From NCBI RefSeq assembly GCF_026341035.1, contig NZ_JAPEOQ010000001.1:3100001-3164000 (forward strand): a stretch of DNA of 64,000 nt. Direction: 5' to 3'. Positions 24,075-32,545 of this stretch are shown here, in pieces. The notes below the pieces were generated by a model that saw nothing but the letters and a program-made list of their open reading frames with translations, made no database searches and was not told the origin of the DNA. Position 1 is the first letter of the stretch, and the number at the start of each line of letters is the position of its first letter. The translations under genes and the position numbers were made by a program. Source of the stretch: Streptomyces sp. NBC_01016. Its GTDB lineage: Bacteria > Actinomycetota > Actinomycetes > Streptomycetales > Streptomycetaceae.

Positions 24075-26708
24075 GTGGAGCAGTCACGGGAAGACAATGA
24101 GGCCATGGGACGCGGGACGCGCGGGAAACTACGGATCTACCTCGGCAGCGCACCGGGCGTCGGCAAGACGTACGCGATGCTGTCCGAGGCACACCGCCGG
24201 GTGGAGCGGGGCACGGACTGCGTGGTGGCGTTCGTCGAGCATCACGACCGGCCGCGCACCGAGGTGATGCTGCACGGCCTGGAGCAGATCCCGCGCAAAG
24301 AGCTCGCGTACCGGGGGACGGTCTTCCACGAGATGGACGTGGACGCCGTGCTGCTGCGCGCCCCGGCCGTCGCCCTCGTCGACGAACTGGCGCACACGAA
24401 CGTGCCGGGCTCGCGCAACGCCAAGCGCTGGCAGGACGTCGAGGAACTGCTTGGTGCGGGCATCGACGTCATATCGACCGTCAACATCCAGCATCTTGAG
24501 TCGTTGGGCGATGTGGTTGATTCGATCACTGGTGTACGTCAACGGGAGACGGTCCCCGACGAAGTCGTCCGCCGTGCCGACCAGATCGAACTCGTCGACA
24601 TGTCGCCCCAGTCGCTGCGCCGCCGCATGGCCCACGGCAACATCTACAAGTCCGACAAGGTCGACGCGGCGCTCTCCAACTACTTCCGCCCCGGAAACCT
24701 CACCGCGCTGCGGGAGTTGGCGCTCCTGTGGGTCGCCGACCGGGCCGACGAGTACCTCCAGGAGTACCGGGGCGAGCACAACATCCGCTCCACGTGGCAG
24801 GCCCGCGAGCGCATCGTCGTCGGCCTGACCGGAGGCCCCGAGGGCCGCACGTTGATCAGGCGCGCGGCGCGGCTCGCCGAGAAGGGCGCGGGCGGCGAGG
24901 TGCTCGCGGTCTACATCGCCCGCAGCGACGGCCTCACCGCCGCCTCGCCCAAGGAGCTGGCCGTCCAGCGCACCCTGGTCGAAGACCTGGGCGGCACGTT
25001 CCACCACGTCATCGGCGACGACATCCCCGCAGCCCTCCTGGAGTTCGCCCGCGGAGTCAACGCCACCCAGATCGTCCTCGGCTCCTCGCGGCGCAAGACC
25101 TGGCAGTACATGTTCGGCCCCGGCGTCGGCGCGACCGTCGCCCGCGAGTCCGGGCCCGACCTCGACGTGCACATCGTCACGCACGACGAGGTCGCCAAGG
25201 GGCGCGGACTGCCCGTCGCCCGCGGCGCCCGGCTCGGCCGGTCCCGGATCGTGTGGGGCTGGCTCACCGGCATCGGCGGCCCCGCGCTGCTCGCCCTTGT
25301 CCTCACGCACACCCACAGCGACCTCGGCCTCGCCAACGACATGCTGCTGTTCCTGTCGCTGACGGTCGCCGCCGCCCTGGTCGGCGGACTGCTTCCGGCG
25401 CTGGCCTCGGCGGCCTTCGGCTCACTGCTGCTCAACTACTTCTTCACGCCGCCCCTGCACCTGTGGACCGTCGCCGACCCCCGCAACATCGTCGCCATCG
25501 TGATCTTCGTGGGCGTCGCGGTGTCCGTGGCCTCGGTCGTGGATCTTGCGGCGCGGCGCACCCACCAGGCGGCCCGGCTGCGCGCCGAGTCCGAGATCCT
25601 CGCCTTCCTGGCGGGCAGCGTGCTGCGCGGCGACACCAGCCTGGAGGCGCTGCTCGAACGCGTACGGGAGACCTTCGCGATGGAGTCCGTGGCACTCCTG
25701 GAGCGGGAGGGCGACACCGCGCCGTGGACCTGCGCCGCGAGCGTCGGCACGCAGTCCCTCGGCCGGCCCGAGGACGCCGATGTCGACATGCCGGTCGGGG
25801 ACCACCTGGCGCTCGCCCTGACCGGGCGCGTGCTGCCCGCGGAGGACCGGCGCGTGCTCGCCGCGTTCGCCGCGCAGGCCGCCGTCGTGCTCGACCGCCA
25901 GCGCCTGCAGTCCGAGGCCGACACGGCGCGGGCGCTCGCCGAGGGCAACCGCATCCGTACGGCCCTGCTGGCCGCCGTCTCGCACGATCTGCGCACGCCG
26001 CTCGCGGGCATCAAGGCGTCGGTGTCGTCGCTGCGCTCCGAGGACGTCGACTGGTCGCCCGAGGACCAGGCGGAACTGCTCGCCGGGATCGAGGAGGGCG
26101 CCGACCGGCTCGATCACCTCGTCGGGAACCTGCTCGACATGTCGCGCCTCCAGACCGGCACCGTCACCCCGCTCATCCGCGAGATCGACCTCGACGAGGT
26201 CGTGCCGATGGCGCTGGTCGGCGTGCCCGACCCGGATCTCAACGTCGACCTGGACGTGCCCGAGACGCTGCCCATGGTCAGCGTCGACAAGGGGCTCCTG
26301 GAGCGCGCCGTCGCCAACGTCGTCGAGAACGCGGTCAAGTACAGCCCGCCCGACAAGCCCGTCCTCGTCTCCGCGAGCACGCTCGGCGACCGCGTCGAGC
26401 TGCGCGTCGTGGACCGCGGGCCCGGAGTCCCTGACGAGGCCAAGGACCGGATTTTCGAGCCCTTCCAGCGCTACGGTGACGCTCCGCGCGGCGCCGGTGT
26501 GGGCCTCGGGCTCGCCGTGGCGCGCGGCTTCACGGAGGCCATGGGAGGCACGCTCGGCGCGGAGGACACTCCAGGAGGCGGGCTCACGATGGTCCTGACC
26601 CTGCGGGCCGCGACCCGCACCACCCCGGACACGGCCCCGGAGGCCGTACGGACAGCCGGACAAGCAGCCGGACAGGCAGCTGGTCCCCAGAGAGGCAGGC
26701 ACGCATGA
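24075..26708 (+). CDS. kdpD: KdpD-type sensor histidine kinase
   Basis: An 877-residue kinase with full KdpD architecture. The N-terminal KdpD domain has a Walker-A-like GSAPGVGKT (about residues 24-32) and the DELAHTN block. A Usp-like domain spans about 245-365. Four close TM helices lie at about 395-500, then GAF, HisKA with His637 (SHDLRTPLAG) and HATPase (VVENAVKYSP; GVGLGLAVARG). KdpD reads potassium limitation or ionic stress and controls KdpE. The Usp domain reads LTGGPEGR where c-di-AMP-binding S. aureus KdpD has an SxS motif, so that ligand is doubtful. No kdpFABC follows. The ATG at 24105 is an alternative start. It overlaps kdpE by four bases. Confidence 0.9.
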   Translation: MEQSREDNEAMGRGTRGKLRIYLGSAPGVGKTYAMLSEAHRRVERGTDCVVAFVEHHDRPRTEVMLHGLEQIPRKELAYRGTVFHEMDVDAVLLRAPAVALVDELAHTNVPGSRNAKRWQDVEELLGAGIDVISTVNIQHLESLGDVVDSITGVRQRETVPDEVVRRADQIELVDMSPQSLRRRMAHGNIYKSDKVDAALSNYFRPGNLTALRELALLWVADRADEYLQEYRGEHNIRSTWQARERIVVGLTGGPEGRTLIRRAARLAEKGAGGEVLAVYIARSDGLTAASPKELAVQRTLVEDLGGTFHHVIGDDIPAALLEFARGVNATQIVLGSSRRKTWQYMFGPGVGATVARESGPDLDVHIVTHDEVAKGRGLPVARGARLGRSRIVWGWLTGIGGPALLALVLTHTHSDLGLANDMLLFLSLTVAAALVGGLLPALASAAFGSLLLNYFFTPPLHLWTVADPRNIVAIVIFVGVAVSVASVVDLAARRTHQAARLRAESEILAFLAGSVLRGDTSLEALLERVRETFAMESVALLEREGDTAPWTCAASVGTQSLGRPEDADVDMPVGDHLALALTGRVLPAEDRRVLAAFAAQAAVVLDRQRLQSEADTARALAEGNRIRTALLAAVSHDLRTPLAGIKASVSSLRSEDVDWSPEDQAELLAGIEEGADRLDHLVGNLLDMSRLQTGTVTPLIREIDLDEVVPMALVGVPDPDLNVDLDVPETLPMVSVDKGLLERAVANVVENAVKYSPPDKPVLVSASTLGDRVELRVVDRGPGVPDEAKDRIFEPFQRYGDAPRGAGVGLGLAVARGFTEAMGGTLGAEDTPGGGLTMVLTLRAATRTTPDTAPEAVRTAGQAAGQAAGPQRGRHA

Positions 26709-27388
26709 CCCGGGTGCTCGTGGTCGACGACGAGCCGCAGATCGTCCGCGCCCTCGTCATCAACCTGAAGGCGCGCAAGTACGAGGTGGACGCCGCCGCG
26801 GACGGGGCGCAGGCGCTGCAGCTCGCCGCCGCCCGCCACCCCGACGTGATCGTCCTCGACCTGGGCCTGCCCGACATGGACGGCGTCGAGGTGATCAAGG
26901 GGCTGCGCGGCTGGACCCGCGTACCGATCCTGGTGTTGTCCGCGCGGCATTCGTCCGACGAGAAGGTCGAGGCGCTCGACGCGGGCGCCGACGACTACGT
27001 GACCAAGCCCTTCGGCATGGACGAGCTCCTCGCCCGGCTGCGGGCGGCCGTGCGGCGGGCCGAGCCCACGGGCGGGACCGAGGACGAGGGGATCGTCGAG
27101 ACCTCGGACTTCACGGTCGACATGGCCGCGAAGAAGGTCAACCGGGGCGGGCACGACGTACGGCTGACCCCCACCGAATGGCATCTTCTGGAGGTCCTGG
27201 TGCGCAATACGGGCCGCCTGGTCAGCCAGAAGCAGCTGCTGCAGGAGGTGTGGGGGCCCTCGTACGGGACGGAGACCAACTACCTGCGGGTGTACATGGC
27301 GCAGTTGCGGCGCAAGTTGGAGACCGATCCCTCGCATCCGCGGCACTTCGTCACGGAACCGGGGATGGGGTACCGATTCGAGCGGTGA
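26705..27388 (+). CDS. kdpE: KdpE-type response regulator
   Basis: A 227-residue OmpR-family regulator. The receiver has Asp8-Asp9, phosphoacceptor Asp52 (VLDLGLPDMDG) and the conserved Lys in VTKPFGM near residue 102. The C-terminal winged helix (about 135-227) ends PSHPRHFVTEPGMGYRFER, as in KdpE. The ATG lies inside the kdpD stop (ATGA), so the pair is coupled. Targets are not visible here; the nearest potassium transporter is the KimA-like gene 3 kb downstream. Confidence 0.9.
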   Translation: MTRVLVVDDEPQIVRALVINLKARKYEVDAAADGAQALQLAAARHPDVIVLDLGLPDMDGVEVIKGLRGWTRVPILVLSARHSSDEKVEALDAGADDYVTKPFGMDELLARLRAAVRRAEPTGGTEDEGIVETSDFTVDMAAKKVNRGGHDVRLTPTEWHLLEVLVRNTGRLVSQKQLLQEVWGPSYGTETNYLRVYMAQLRRKLETDPSHPRHFVTEPGMGYRFER

Positions 27389-27421
27389 GGCCCGCGAAAG
27401 CGGGTACACCAGCGGGTACGA

Positions 27422-27446
27422 CCCTGTCACAGGGCCCAGGTACGCT
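27422..27446 (+). promoter_or_regulatory. Leaderless promoter with palindrome for the OB-fold gene
   Basis: TACGCT (27441-27446) ends 6 nt before the ATG at 27453. Just upstream CCCTGT-C-ACAGGG (27422-27434) is a perfect 13-bp palindrome across the -35 region and a candidate operator. Confidence 0.5.
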
Positions 27447-27452
27447 TCCAGT

Positions 27453-27863
27453 ATGAGTGCTGTTCCGCGTTCCGAAAGGGCGTCCGAGAAGCCGGCGGGC
27501 CGGTTCCGGCGCATGCTCGACCGGCTGTCCAGTTCCCAGGAGGACCTGGAGTCGGAGGAGCTGCGCGAGGACTCGGAGACCACCGGCTGCACGCGCATCG
27601 GCGACTGTGCGGACCGACAAATGGTCACTGTTACTGGTACGTTGCGCACGGTAACCCTGCGACCACGCGCCGGAGTTCCCGCGCTGGAGGCGGAGTTGTT
27701 CGACGGCTCGGCCGCGGTGGACGTGGTGTGGCTCGGCAGGCGCTCGATCGTCGGGATCGAGCCGGGGCGCAAACTCATAGCTTCGGGACGGATCTCGATG
27801 AGTCGGGGCCGTAGGGTGCTGTTCAATCCGAAGTACGAACTCAGACCGCTCGGACGGGAGTAG
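27453..27863 (+). CDS. OB-fold nucleic-acid-binding domain protein
   Basis: A 136-residue protein. After a basic/acidic N-terminus (residues 1-45) comes a single OB fold, about 55-135, of the tRNA-anticodon/RecG-wedge type (MVTVTGTLRTVTLRP, GSAAVDVVWLGRRSI, RKLIASGRISMSRGR, LFNPKYEL). It probably binds single-stranded nucleic acid or contacts a partner; there is no catalytic domain. The start is leaderless. It is followed after 3 bp by the DUF3159 gene and the two are co-transcribed, an arrangement common in actinobacteria near the trkA genes. Confidence 0.85.
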   Translation: MSAVPRSERASEKPAGRFRRMLDRLSSSQEDLESEELREDSETTGCTRIGDCADRQMVTVTGTLRTVTLRPRAGVPALEAELFDGSAAVDVVWLGRRSIVGIEPGRKLIASGRISMSRGRRVLFNPKYELRPLGRE

Positions 27864-27866
27864 CCG

Positions 27867-28640
27867 GTGACGTCCCTCGACAAGCCGACCGAACGTGAAC
27901 CCGGAGTCGATCAAGGCGCCGTGACGGACAAGTCCGTGACCGAGGCCGCGCTCTTCGAGGCCTTCGGCGGCGTGCGGGGCATGGTGGAGACCGTCCTGCC
28001 CGGCCTCCTCTTCGTGAGCATCTTCACGGTCAACAAGGACCTGCACATGTCGGCCATCGCGGCCCTCGCGGTGTCCCTGGTCCTCGTCGTCGTGCGCCTC
28101 GTCATGAAGGACACCGTCAAGCACGCCTTCAGTGGCGTCTTCGGTGTCGCCTTCGGTGTTGTCTTCGCGATGATGACGGGCAACGCCAAGGACTTCTATC
28201 TGCCGGGCATGCTCTACACGTTGGGGCTCGCGCTCGCGTACATCGTCACGACGCTGTGCGGGGTGCCGTTGATCGGGCTGATCCTCGGCCCCGTGTTCAA
28301 GGAGAACCTCTCCTGGCGCACCCGCAACCCCGGGCGCAAGAAGGCGTACGCCAAGGCGAGTTGGGCCTGGGGCCTGATCCTCCTGGCCAAGTGCGCGATT
28401 CTGTTCCCGCTGTACTGGTGGGGGGACACCACGCAATTCGGCTGGGTGCTCGTCGCGTTGAAGATCCCGCCGTTCCTGCTGGCGGTGTGGCTCACGTGGG
28501 TGTTCCTGGCGAAGGCGCCCGCGCCCATCGACGTGTTCGCGGAGATGGAGGAGAAGGAGCGGCAGGCCGAGGCCGAGCGCGAGCAGGCTCAGGCCGCCAG
28601 TGAAGAGAACGGGCGGGCGCGGCATCGCCGCGAGGTCTGA
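27867..28640 (+). CDS. DUF3159 family integral membrane protein
   Basis: A 257-residue membrane protein with about five to six transmembrane helices between residues 35 and 220. It has a short N-terminal cytoplasmic segment (VTEAALFEAFGGVRGMVETVLPG, typical of DUF3159) and a charged, helical, Glu/Arg/Ala-rich C-terminal tail that may coil. Function unknown. The GTG start at 27867 comes 3 bp after the OB-fold stop. Its constant linkage to the OB-fold gene and to potassium-related trkA genes hints at membrane or ion homeostasis, an inference from neighbours only. Confidence 0.85.
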   Translation: MTSLDKPTEREPGVDQGAVTDKSVTEAALFEAFGGVRGMVETVLPGLLFVSIFTVNKDLHMSAIAALAVSLVLVVVRLVMKDTVKHAFSGVFGVAFGVVFAMMTGNAKDFYLPGMLYTLGLALAYIVTTLCGVPLIGLILGPVFKENLSWRTRNPGRKKAYAKASWAWGLILLAKCAILFPLYWWGDTTQFGWVLVALKIPPFLLAVWLTWVFLAKAPAPIDVFAEMEEKERQAEAEREQAQAASEENGRARHRREV

Positions 28641-28677
28641 CCCTCGTACGACCCGAGAGCGGCCCTCGTACGACCCG
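28641..28677. repeat. Two copies of a 15-bp direct repeat
   Basis: CCCTCGTACGACCCG occurs at 28641-28655 and 28663-28677, right after the DUF3159 stop and before the terminator. Each contains the palindrome CGTACG. It may be slippage debris or a protein site. Confidence 0.5.
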
Positions 28678-28687
28678 TCGTGAACGA

Positions 28688-28730
28688 CATGGAGGCGGCC
28701 CCGAGCCGAGAGCTCGGGGCCGCCTCCATG
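28688..28730. terminator. Bidirectional terminator between DUF3159 and trkA genes
   Basis: A perfect 19-bp stem (28688-28706 with 28712-28730) closes a 5-nt loop. It lies 47 bp after one stop and 28 bp after the other. GC-rich, no U run. Confidence 0.85.
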
Positions 28731-28758
28731 TGCCTGCCTCATGCAGAAGCGTTACGCG

Positions 28759-29430
28759 TTACGCGTCCTCGCGTCGCACCGACAGCAGGTCCTCCAGCTG
28801 CTCCTCGCGCGCCTGCGCCGCGACGAACAGCAGCTCGTCGCCCGCCTCGAGGGAGTCCTCCGCGCTGGGGGCCAGCACGCGGGTGCCGCGGATGATCGTC
28901 ACGAGGGACGTGTCCTGCGGCCACTGGACGTCACCGACCCGGGTGCCGGCCAGGGCCGACTCCTCCGGGAGGGTCAGCTCGACCAGGTTCGCGTCGCCGT
29001 GGCTGAAGCGGAGCAGGCGGACGAGATCGCCCACGCTGACCGCCTCTTCGACGAGCGCCGACATGAGGCGCGGCGTCGAGACGGCCACGTCCACGCCCCA
29101 CGACTCGTTGAACAGCCACTCGTTCTTCGGGTTGTTGACGCGGGCGACGACCCGCGGGACCCCGTACTCGGTCTTCGCGAGCAGCGAGACGACCAAGTTG
29201 ACCTTGTCGTCGCCGGTGGCCGCGATGACCACGTTGCAGCGCTGCAGCGCCGCCTCGTCCAGGGACGTGATCTCGCAGGCGTCGGCGAGCAGCCACTCCG
29301 CCTGCGGGACGCGCTCGACCGAGATGGCGGTCGGGGCCTTGTCGACGAGGAGGACCTCGTGACCGTTCTCCAGGAGCTCGCCCGCGATCGAACGACCGAC
29401 CGCTCCGGCTCCGGCAATGGCGACCCTCAT
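28759..29430 (-). CDS. TrkA family potassium uptake regulatory protein (RCK), second copy
   Basis: A 223-residue cytoplasmic RCK protein. The RCK_N Rossmann fold begins MRVAIAGAGAVGRSIAGEL with GxGxxG and an acidic end to strand 2 (VDK), so it binds NAD(H) or ATP. The RCK_C domain, about 135-220, has the LPEESALAGTRVGDVQWP pattern. It gates a partner potassium transporter in response to nucleotide or c-di-AMP. Its ATG shares one base with the stop of the upstream trkA (TGATG), so the two are coupled and may assemble together. The open frame to 29685 is a read-through of the neighbour. Confidence 0.92.
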   Translation of the reverse strand: MRVAIAGAGAVGRSIAGELLENGHEVLLVDKAPTAISVERVPQAEWLLADACEITSLDEAALQRCNVVIAATGDDKVNLVVSLLAKTEYGVPRVVARVNNPKNEWLFNESWGVDVAVSTPRLMSALVEEAVSVGDLVRLLRFSHGDANLVELTLPEESALAGTRVGDVQWPQDTSLVTIIRGTRVLAPSAEDSLEAGDELLFVAAQAREEQLEDLLSVRREDA

Positions 29431-30098
29431 CACTGACCGCCTTCCTCGGGGCCCTCGGCGAACGCCGCCTCGACCTTCTCGACGTCGTCCGTGCGCATCA
29501 TCACGTGCACGAGGTCGCCCTCCTGAAGCACCGTCTGCGACGTCGGCAGGATCGCCTCGCCGAGCCGGGTCAGGAACGCGACGCGTACGCCGGTCTCCTC
29601 CTGGAGGCGGCTGATCTTCTGGCCGATCCAGGACTCCGAGGCGTGCACCTCGGCGAGCTGGACGCCGCCGGTGGGGTCGCGCCACAGCGGCTCCGCGCCG
29701 GACGGCAGCAGGCGCCGCAGCATCTGGTCGGCGGTCCAGCGGACCGTGGCGACCGTCGGGATGCCCAGGCGCTGGTAGACCTCCGCACGACGGGGGTCGT
29801 AGATGCGCGCCGCCACGTTCTCGATGCCGAACATCTCGCGGGCCACGCGGGCGGCGATGATGTTCGAGTTGTCACCACTGGAGACGGCGGCGAAGGCGCC
29901 GGCCTCCTCGATGCCCGCTTCGCGCAGGGTGTCCTGGTCGAAACCGACTCCGGTGACCCGACGGCCGCCGAAACCCGAACCCAGGCGACGGAACGCCGTC
30001 GGGTCCTGATCGACCACGGCGACCGTGTGGCCCTGCTGCTCCAGGGTCTGGGCGAGTTGGGACCCTACTCGGCCACAGCCCATGATCACGATATGCAC
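29430..30098 (-). CDS. TrkA family potassium uptake regulatory protein (RCK), first copy
   Basis: A 222-residue RCK protein, paralogous to the next gene. RCK_N starts HIVIMGCGRVGSQLAQTLE with GCGRVGS and VVDQDP. RCK_C (about 135-215) has VHASESWIGQKISRLQEE and EGDLVHVMMRTDD. The start is the GTG at 30098, where conservation begins. A GTG at 30113 lies against GAGGA and is too close for use. It is divergent from the KimA-like importer, 281 bp away, so the RCK pair and the importer probably work as one potassium system. No TrkH/KtrB-type membrane partner is in the window. Confidence 0.9.
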   Translation of the reverse strand: MHIVIMGCGRVGSQLAQTLEQQGHTVAVVDQDPTAFRRLGSGFGGRRVTGVGFDQDTLREAGIEEAGAFAAVSSGDNSNIIAARVAREMFGIENVAARIYDPRRAEVYQRLGIPTVATVRWTADQMLRRLLPSGAEPLWRDPTGGVQLAEVHASESWIGQKISRLQEETGVRVAFLTRLGEAILPTSQTVLQEGDLVHVMMRTDDVEKVEAAFAEGPEEGGQ

Positions 30099-30355
30099 GG
30101 CCCTACCCCGCACTCCTCATAGGCCTTCTGACCTGCGTAAACGTCCTGCTCATGGCTCTCTCTCGCGGGATGGTCCAGCCGGTGCGGCTCGATCTCGGGC
30201 ACGATGCGGGCTGCTGTGCGGCTCGCGCTCTGGACCACCGTATCGGCTCTGTAAGAGATCTCCCCCTTCGCGTCGGTGGACAGTCGGTGGTCACATCTGC
30301 GCAGGCGTGGCGCACAGCACGAAGCTGAATGGGGGTGGTGGGTGGGCGACCCCCC

Positions 30356-30372
30356 GTTCGAACGCTTACGAT
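30356..30372 (+). promoter_or_regulatory. Leaderless promoter and palindrome of the KimA-like gene
   Basis: TACGAT (30367-30372) ends 7 nt before the GTG at 30380. GTTCGAAC (30356-30363) is a perfect 8-bp palindrome immediately upstream. No leader remains for a ydaO-type c-di-AMP riboswitch. Confidence 0.5.
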
Positions 30373-30379
30373 CCTCTCC

Positions 30380-32425
30380 GTGTCCAAACTGACCGACGTG
30401 CCCAAACGGATCTTGATCGGGCGCGCACTGCGCAGCGACCGGCTGGGAGAAACGCTCCTGCCGAAGCGCATCGCTCTCCCCGTTTTCGCTTCCGACCCGC
30501 TGTCCTCCGTGGCGTATGCGCCCGGCGAGGTCCTGCTGGTCCTCTCCATTGCGGGCGTGTCGGCCTACCACTTCAGCCCCTGGATCGCGGTCGCGGTCGT
30601 CGTGCTGATGTTCACGGTCGTCGCCTCCTACCGCCAGAACGTCCACGCCTATCCGAGCGGTGGCGGCGACTACGAGGTGGCGAACACCAACCTCGGGCCG
30701 AAGGCCGGCCTCACCGTCGCGAGCGCGCTGCTCGTCGACTACGTCCTGACGGTGGCCGTGTCGATCTCGTCCGGCATCGAGAACCTCGGCTCCGCGGTCC
30801 CGTTCGTGATCGAGCACAAGGTGCTGTGCGCGGTCGCCGTGATCGTGCTGCTCACCTTGATGAATCTGCGCGGTGTGAAGGAGTCGGGGAAGCTTTTCGC
30901 CATTCCCACGTACGTCTTCGTGGCCGGCGTCTTCATCATGATCGCCTGGGGTGCGTTCCGCGGGCTCGTCCTCGGCGACGCCATGCACGCGCCCACCGCC
31001 GACTTCCACATCAAGGCGGAGCACCAGGGCCTCGCGGGCTTCGCGCTCGTCTTCCTGCTGCTGCGCGCCTTCTCGTCCGGATGTGCGGCGCTCACCGGCG
31101 TCGAGGCGATCTCCAACGGTGTCCCGGCCTTCCGCAAGCCGAAGTCGAAGAACGCGGCGAGCACGCTCGCGCTGATGGGCGGCCTCGCCGTCACCATGTT
31201 CTGCGGCATCATCGTGCTGGCCCTCGTGACCGACGTGCGGATGGCGGAGAACCCGGCGAAGGATCTGATCCACAACGGTGCCGCGGTCGGCTCCGGTTTT
31301 GTGCAGGACCCGGTGATCTCGCAGGTCGCCGAGGCCGTCTTCGGCGGCGGCAGCTTCATGTTCCTGGTCCTCGCGGCCGCCACCGCCCTCGTCCTCTTCC
31401 TCGCGGCCAACACCGCGTACAACGGCTTCCCGCTGCTCGGCTCGATCCTCGCCCAGGACCGCTACCTGCCGCGCCAGCTGCACACCCGCGGCGACCGCCT
31501 CGCGTTCTCCAACGGCATCGTGCTGCTGGCGGGCGCGGCGGCCCTCCTGGTCGTCATCTACGGGGCCGACTCGACGCGCCTGATCCAGCTGTACATCGTG
31601 GGCGTGTTCGTCTCCTTCACGCTCAGCCAGATCGGCATGGTGCGGCACTGGAACCGGCACCTGGCCACGGAGCGGGACCCCGCCAAGCGCCGCCACATGA
31701 TCCGCTCCCGCGCGATCAACACGTTCGGCGCGTTCCTGACCGGCATGGTCCTCGTGGTCGTCCTCCTTACGAAGTTCACGCACGGCGCCTGGGTCGCACT
31801 GCTCGGCATGTGCATCTTCTTCGTGACGATGACCGTGATCCGCAAGCACTACGACCGGGTCGCCGAGGAGATCGCCGCGCCGGAGACCCCGACGGACGAC
31901 AGCGTGCGCCCCTCGCGCGTGCACTCCCTGGTCCTCGTGTCGAAGATCCACCGGCCGACGCTGCGGGCGCTCGCGTACGCCAAGTTGATGCGCACGGACA
32001 CCCTTGAGGCATTGAGCGTCAATGTTGATCCAGCAGAGACGAAGACGTTGAGGGACGAGTGGGAGCGTCGAGGTATTGACGTGCCGCTCAAGGTTCTTGA
32101 CTCGCCGTACCGGGAAATCACCCGGCCGATCATCGAGTACGTGAAGAACCTGCGCCGCGAGTCCCCGCGCGACGCGGTCAGCGTGATCATCCCCGAGTAC
32201 GTGGTGGGCCACTGGTACGAGCACCTGCTGCACAACCAGAGCGCGCTGCGGCTGAAGGGGCGACTGCTCTTCACCCCCGGCATCATGGTCACGTCCGTCC
32301 CGTACCAGCTGGAGTCCTCCGAGGCCGCGAAGAAGCGGGCCCGCAGGCGGTCCGAGTGGAACGCGCCGGGTGCCGTGCGGCGCGGTCCGGTCGAGAAGCG
32401 CCCGAAGGAGCCCACCTCGAAGTAG
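30380..32425 (+). CDS. APC superfamily potassium importer, KimA-like
   Basis: A 681-residue membrane protein with 12 predicted helices in residues about 40-480 and a cytosolic domain of about 190 residues. Blocks match what I know of B. subtilis KimA: SDPLSSVAYAPGE, YRQNVHAYPSGGGDY, LLVDYVLTVAVSISSG, FSSGCAALTGVEAISNGVP, LAANTAYNGFPLL and RGDRLAFSNGI. KimA is a high-affinity proton-coupled potassium importer inhibited by c-di-AMP. Databases may label this only as an amino-acid permease. The start is the leaderless GTG at 30380; the open frame begins at 30329. It is divergent from the twin trkA genes and ends at a strong terminator. The C-terminal Arg/Lys/Pro tail is strain-type low complexity. 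Confidence 0.88.
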   Translation: MSKLTDVPKRILIGRALRSDRLGETLLPKRIALPVFASDPLSSVAYAPGEVLLVLSIAGVSAYHFSPWIAVAVVVLMFTVVASYRQNVHAYPSGGGDYEVANTNLGPKAGLTVASALLVDYVLTVAVSISSGIENLGSAVPFVIEHKVLCAVAVIVLLTLMNLRGVKESGKLFAIPTYVFVAGVFIMIAWGAFRGLVLGDAMHAPTADFHIKAEHQGLAGFALVFLLLRAFSSGCAALTGVEAISNGVPAFRKPKSKNAASTLALMGGLAVTMFCGIIVLALVTDVRMAENPAKDLIHNGAAVGSGFVQDPVISQVAEAVFGGGSFMFLVLAAATALVLFLAANTAYNGFPLLGSILAQDRYLPRQLHTRGDRLAFSNGIVLLAGAAALLVVIYGADSTRLIQLYIVGVFVSFTLSQIGMVRHWNRHLATERDPAKRRHMIRSRAINTFGAFLTGMVLVVVLLTKFTHGAWVALLGMCIFFVTMTVIRKHYDRVAEEIAAPETPTDDSVRPSRVHSLVLVSKIHRPTLRALAYAKLMRTDTLEALSVNVDPAETKTLRDEWERRGIDVPLKVLDSPYREITRPIIEYVKNLRRESPRDAVSVIIPEYVVGHWYEHLLHNQSALRLKGRLLFTPGIMVTSVPYQLESSEAAKKRARRRSEWNAPGAVRRGPVEKRPKEPTSK

Positions 32426-32445
32426 CCGGGTGGCCGCCTTGGTGA

Positions 32446-32496
32446 GCGGCCGGACGACAGCCACGTAAACTGGTGGGCTGGTGTCCGGCCGCTTTT
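32446..32496 (+). terminator. Intrinsic terminator after the KimA-like gene
   Basis: A 10-bp stem GCGGCCGGAC (32446-32455) with GTCCGGCCGC (32483-32492), plus an inner CAGCC/GGCTG stem, is followed directly by TTTT. A TAAACT hexamer (32466-32471) in the loop may be the -10 for the following methyltransferase gene. Confidence 0.85.
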
Positions 32497-32545
32497 CCGT
32501 GGCCGCGACGCCGAAGACTTTCCCCTTACGTACTGGAGCCCCGCC

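Noticed and set aside
30086-32464. 792-codon open frame on the minus strand opposite the KimA-like gene
   Set aside because: It is an antisense shadow from high third-position GC. The translation is His/Asp/Arg/Glu-rich low complexity with no family motif, while the plus strand encodes a clear membrane protein.
27500-32500. Horizontally acquired potassium island
   Set aside because: Composition and leaderless promoters match the flanks. The DUF3159, OB-fold and trkA linkage is typical of actinobacterial core genomes.
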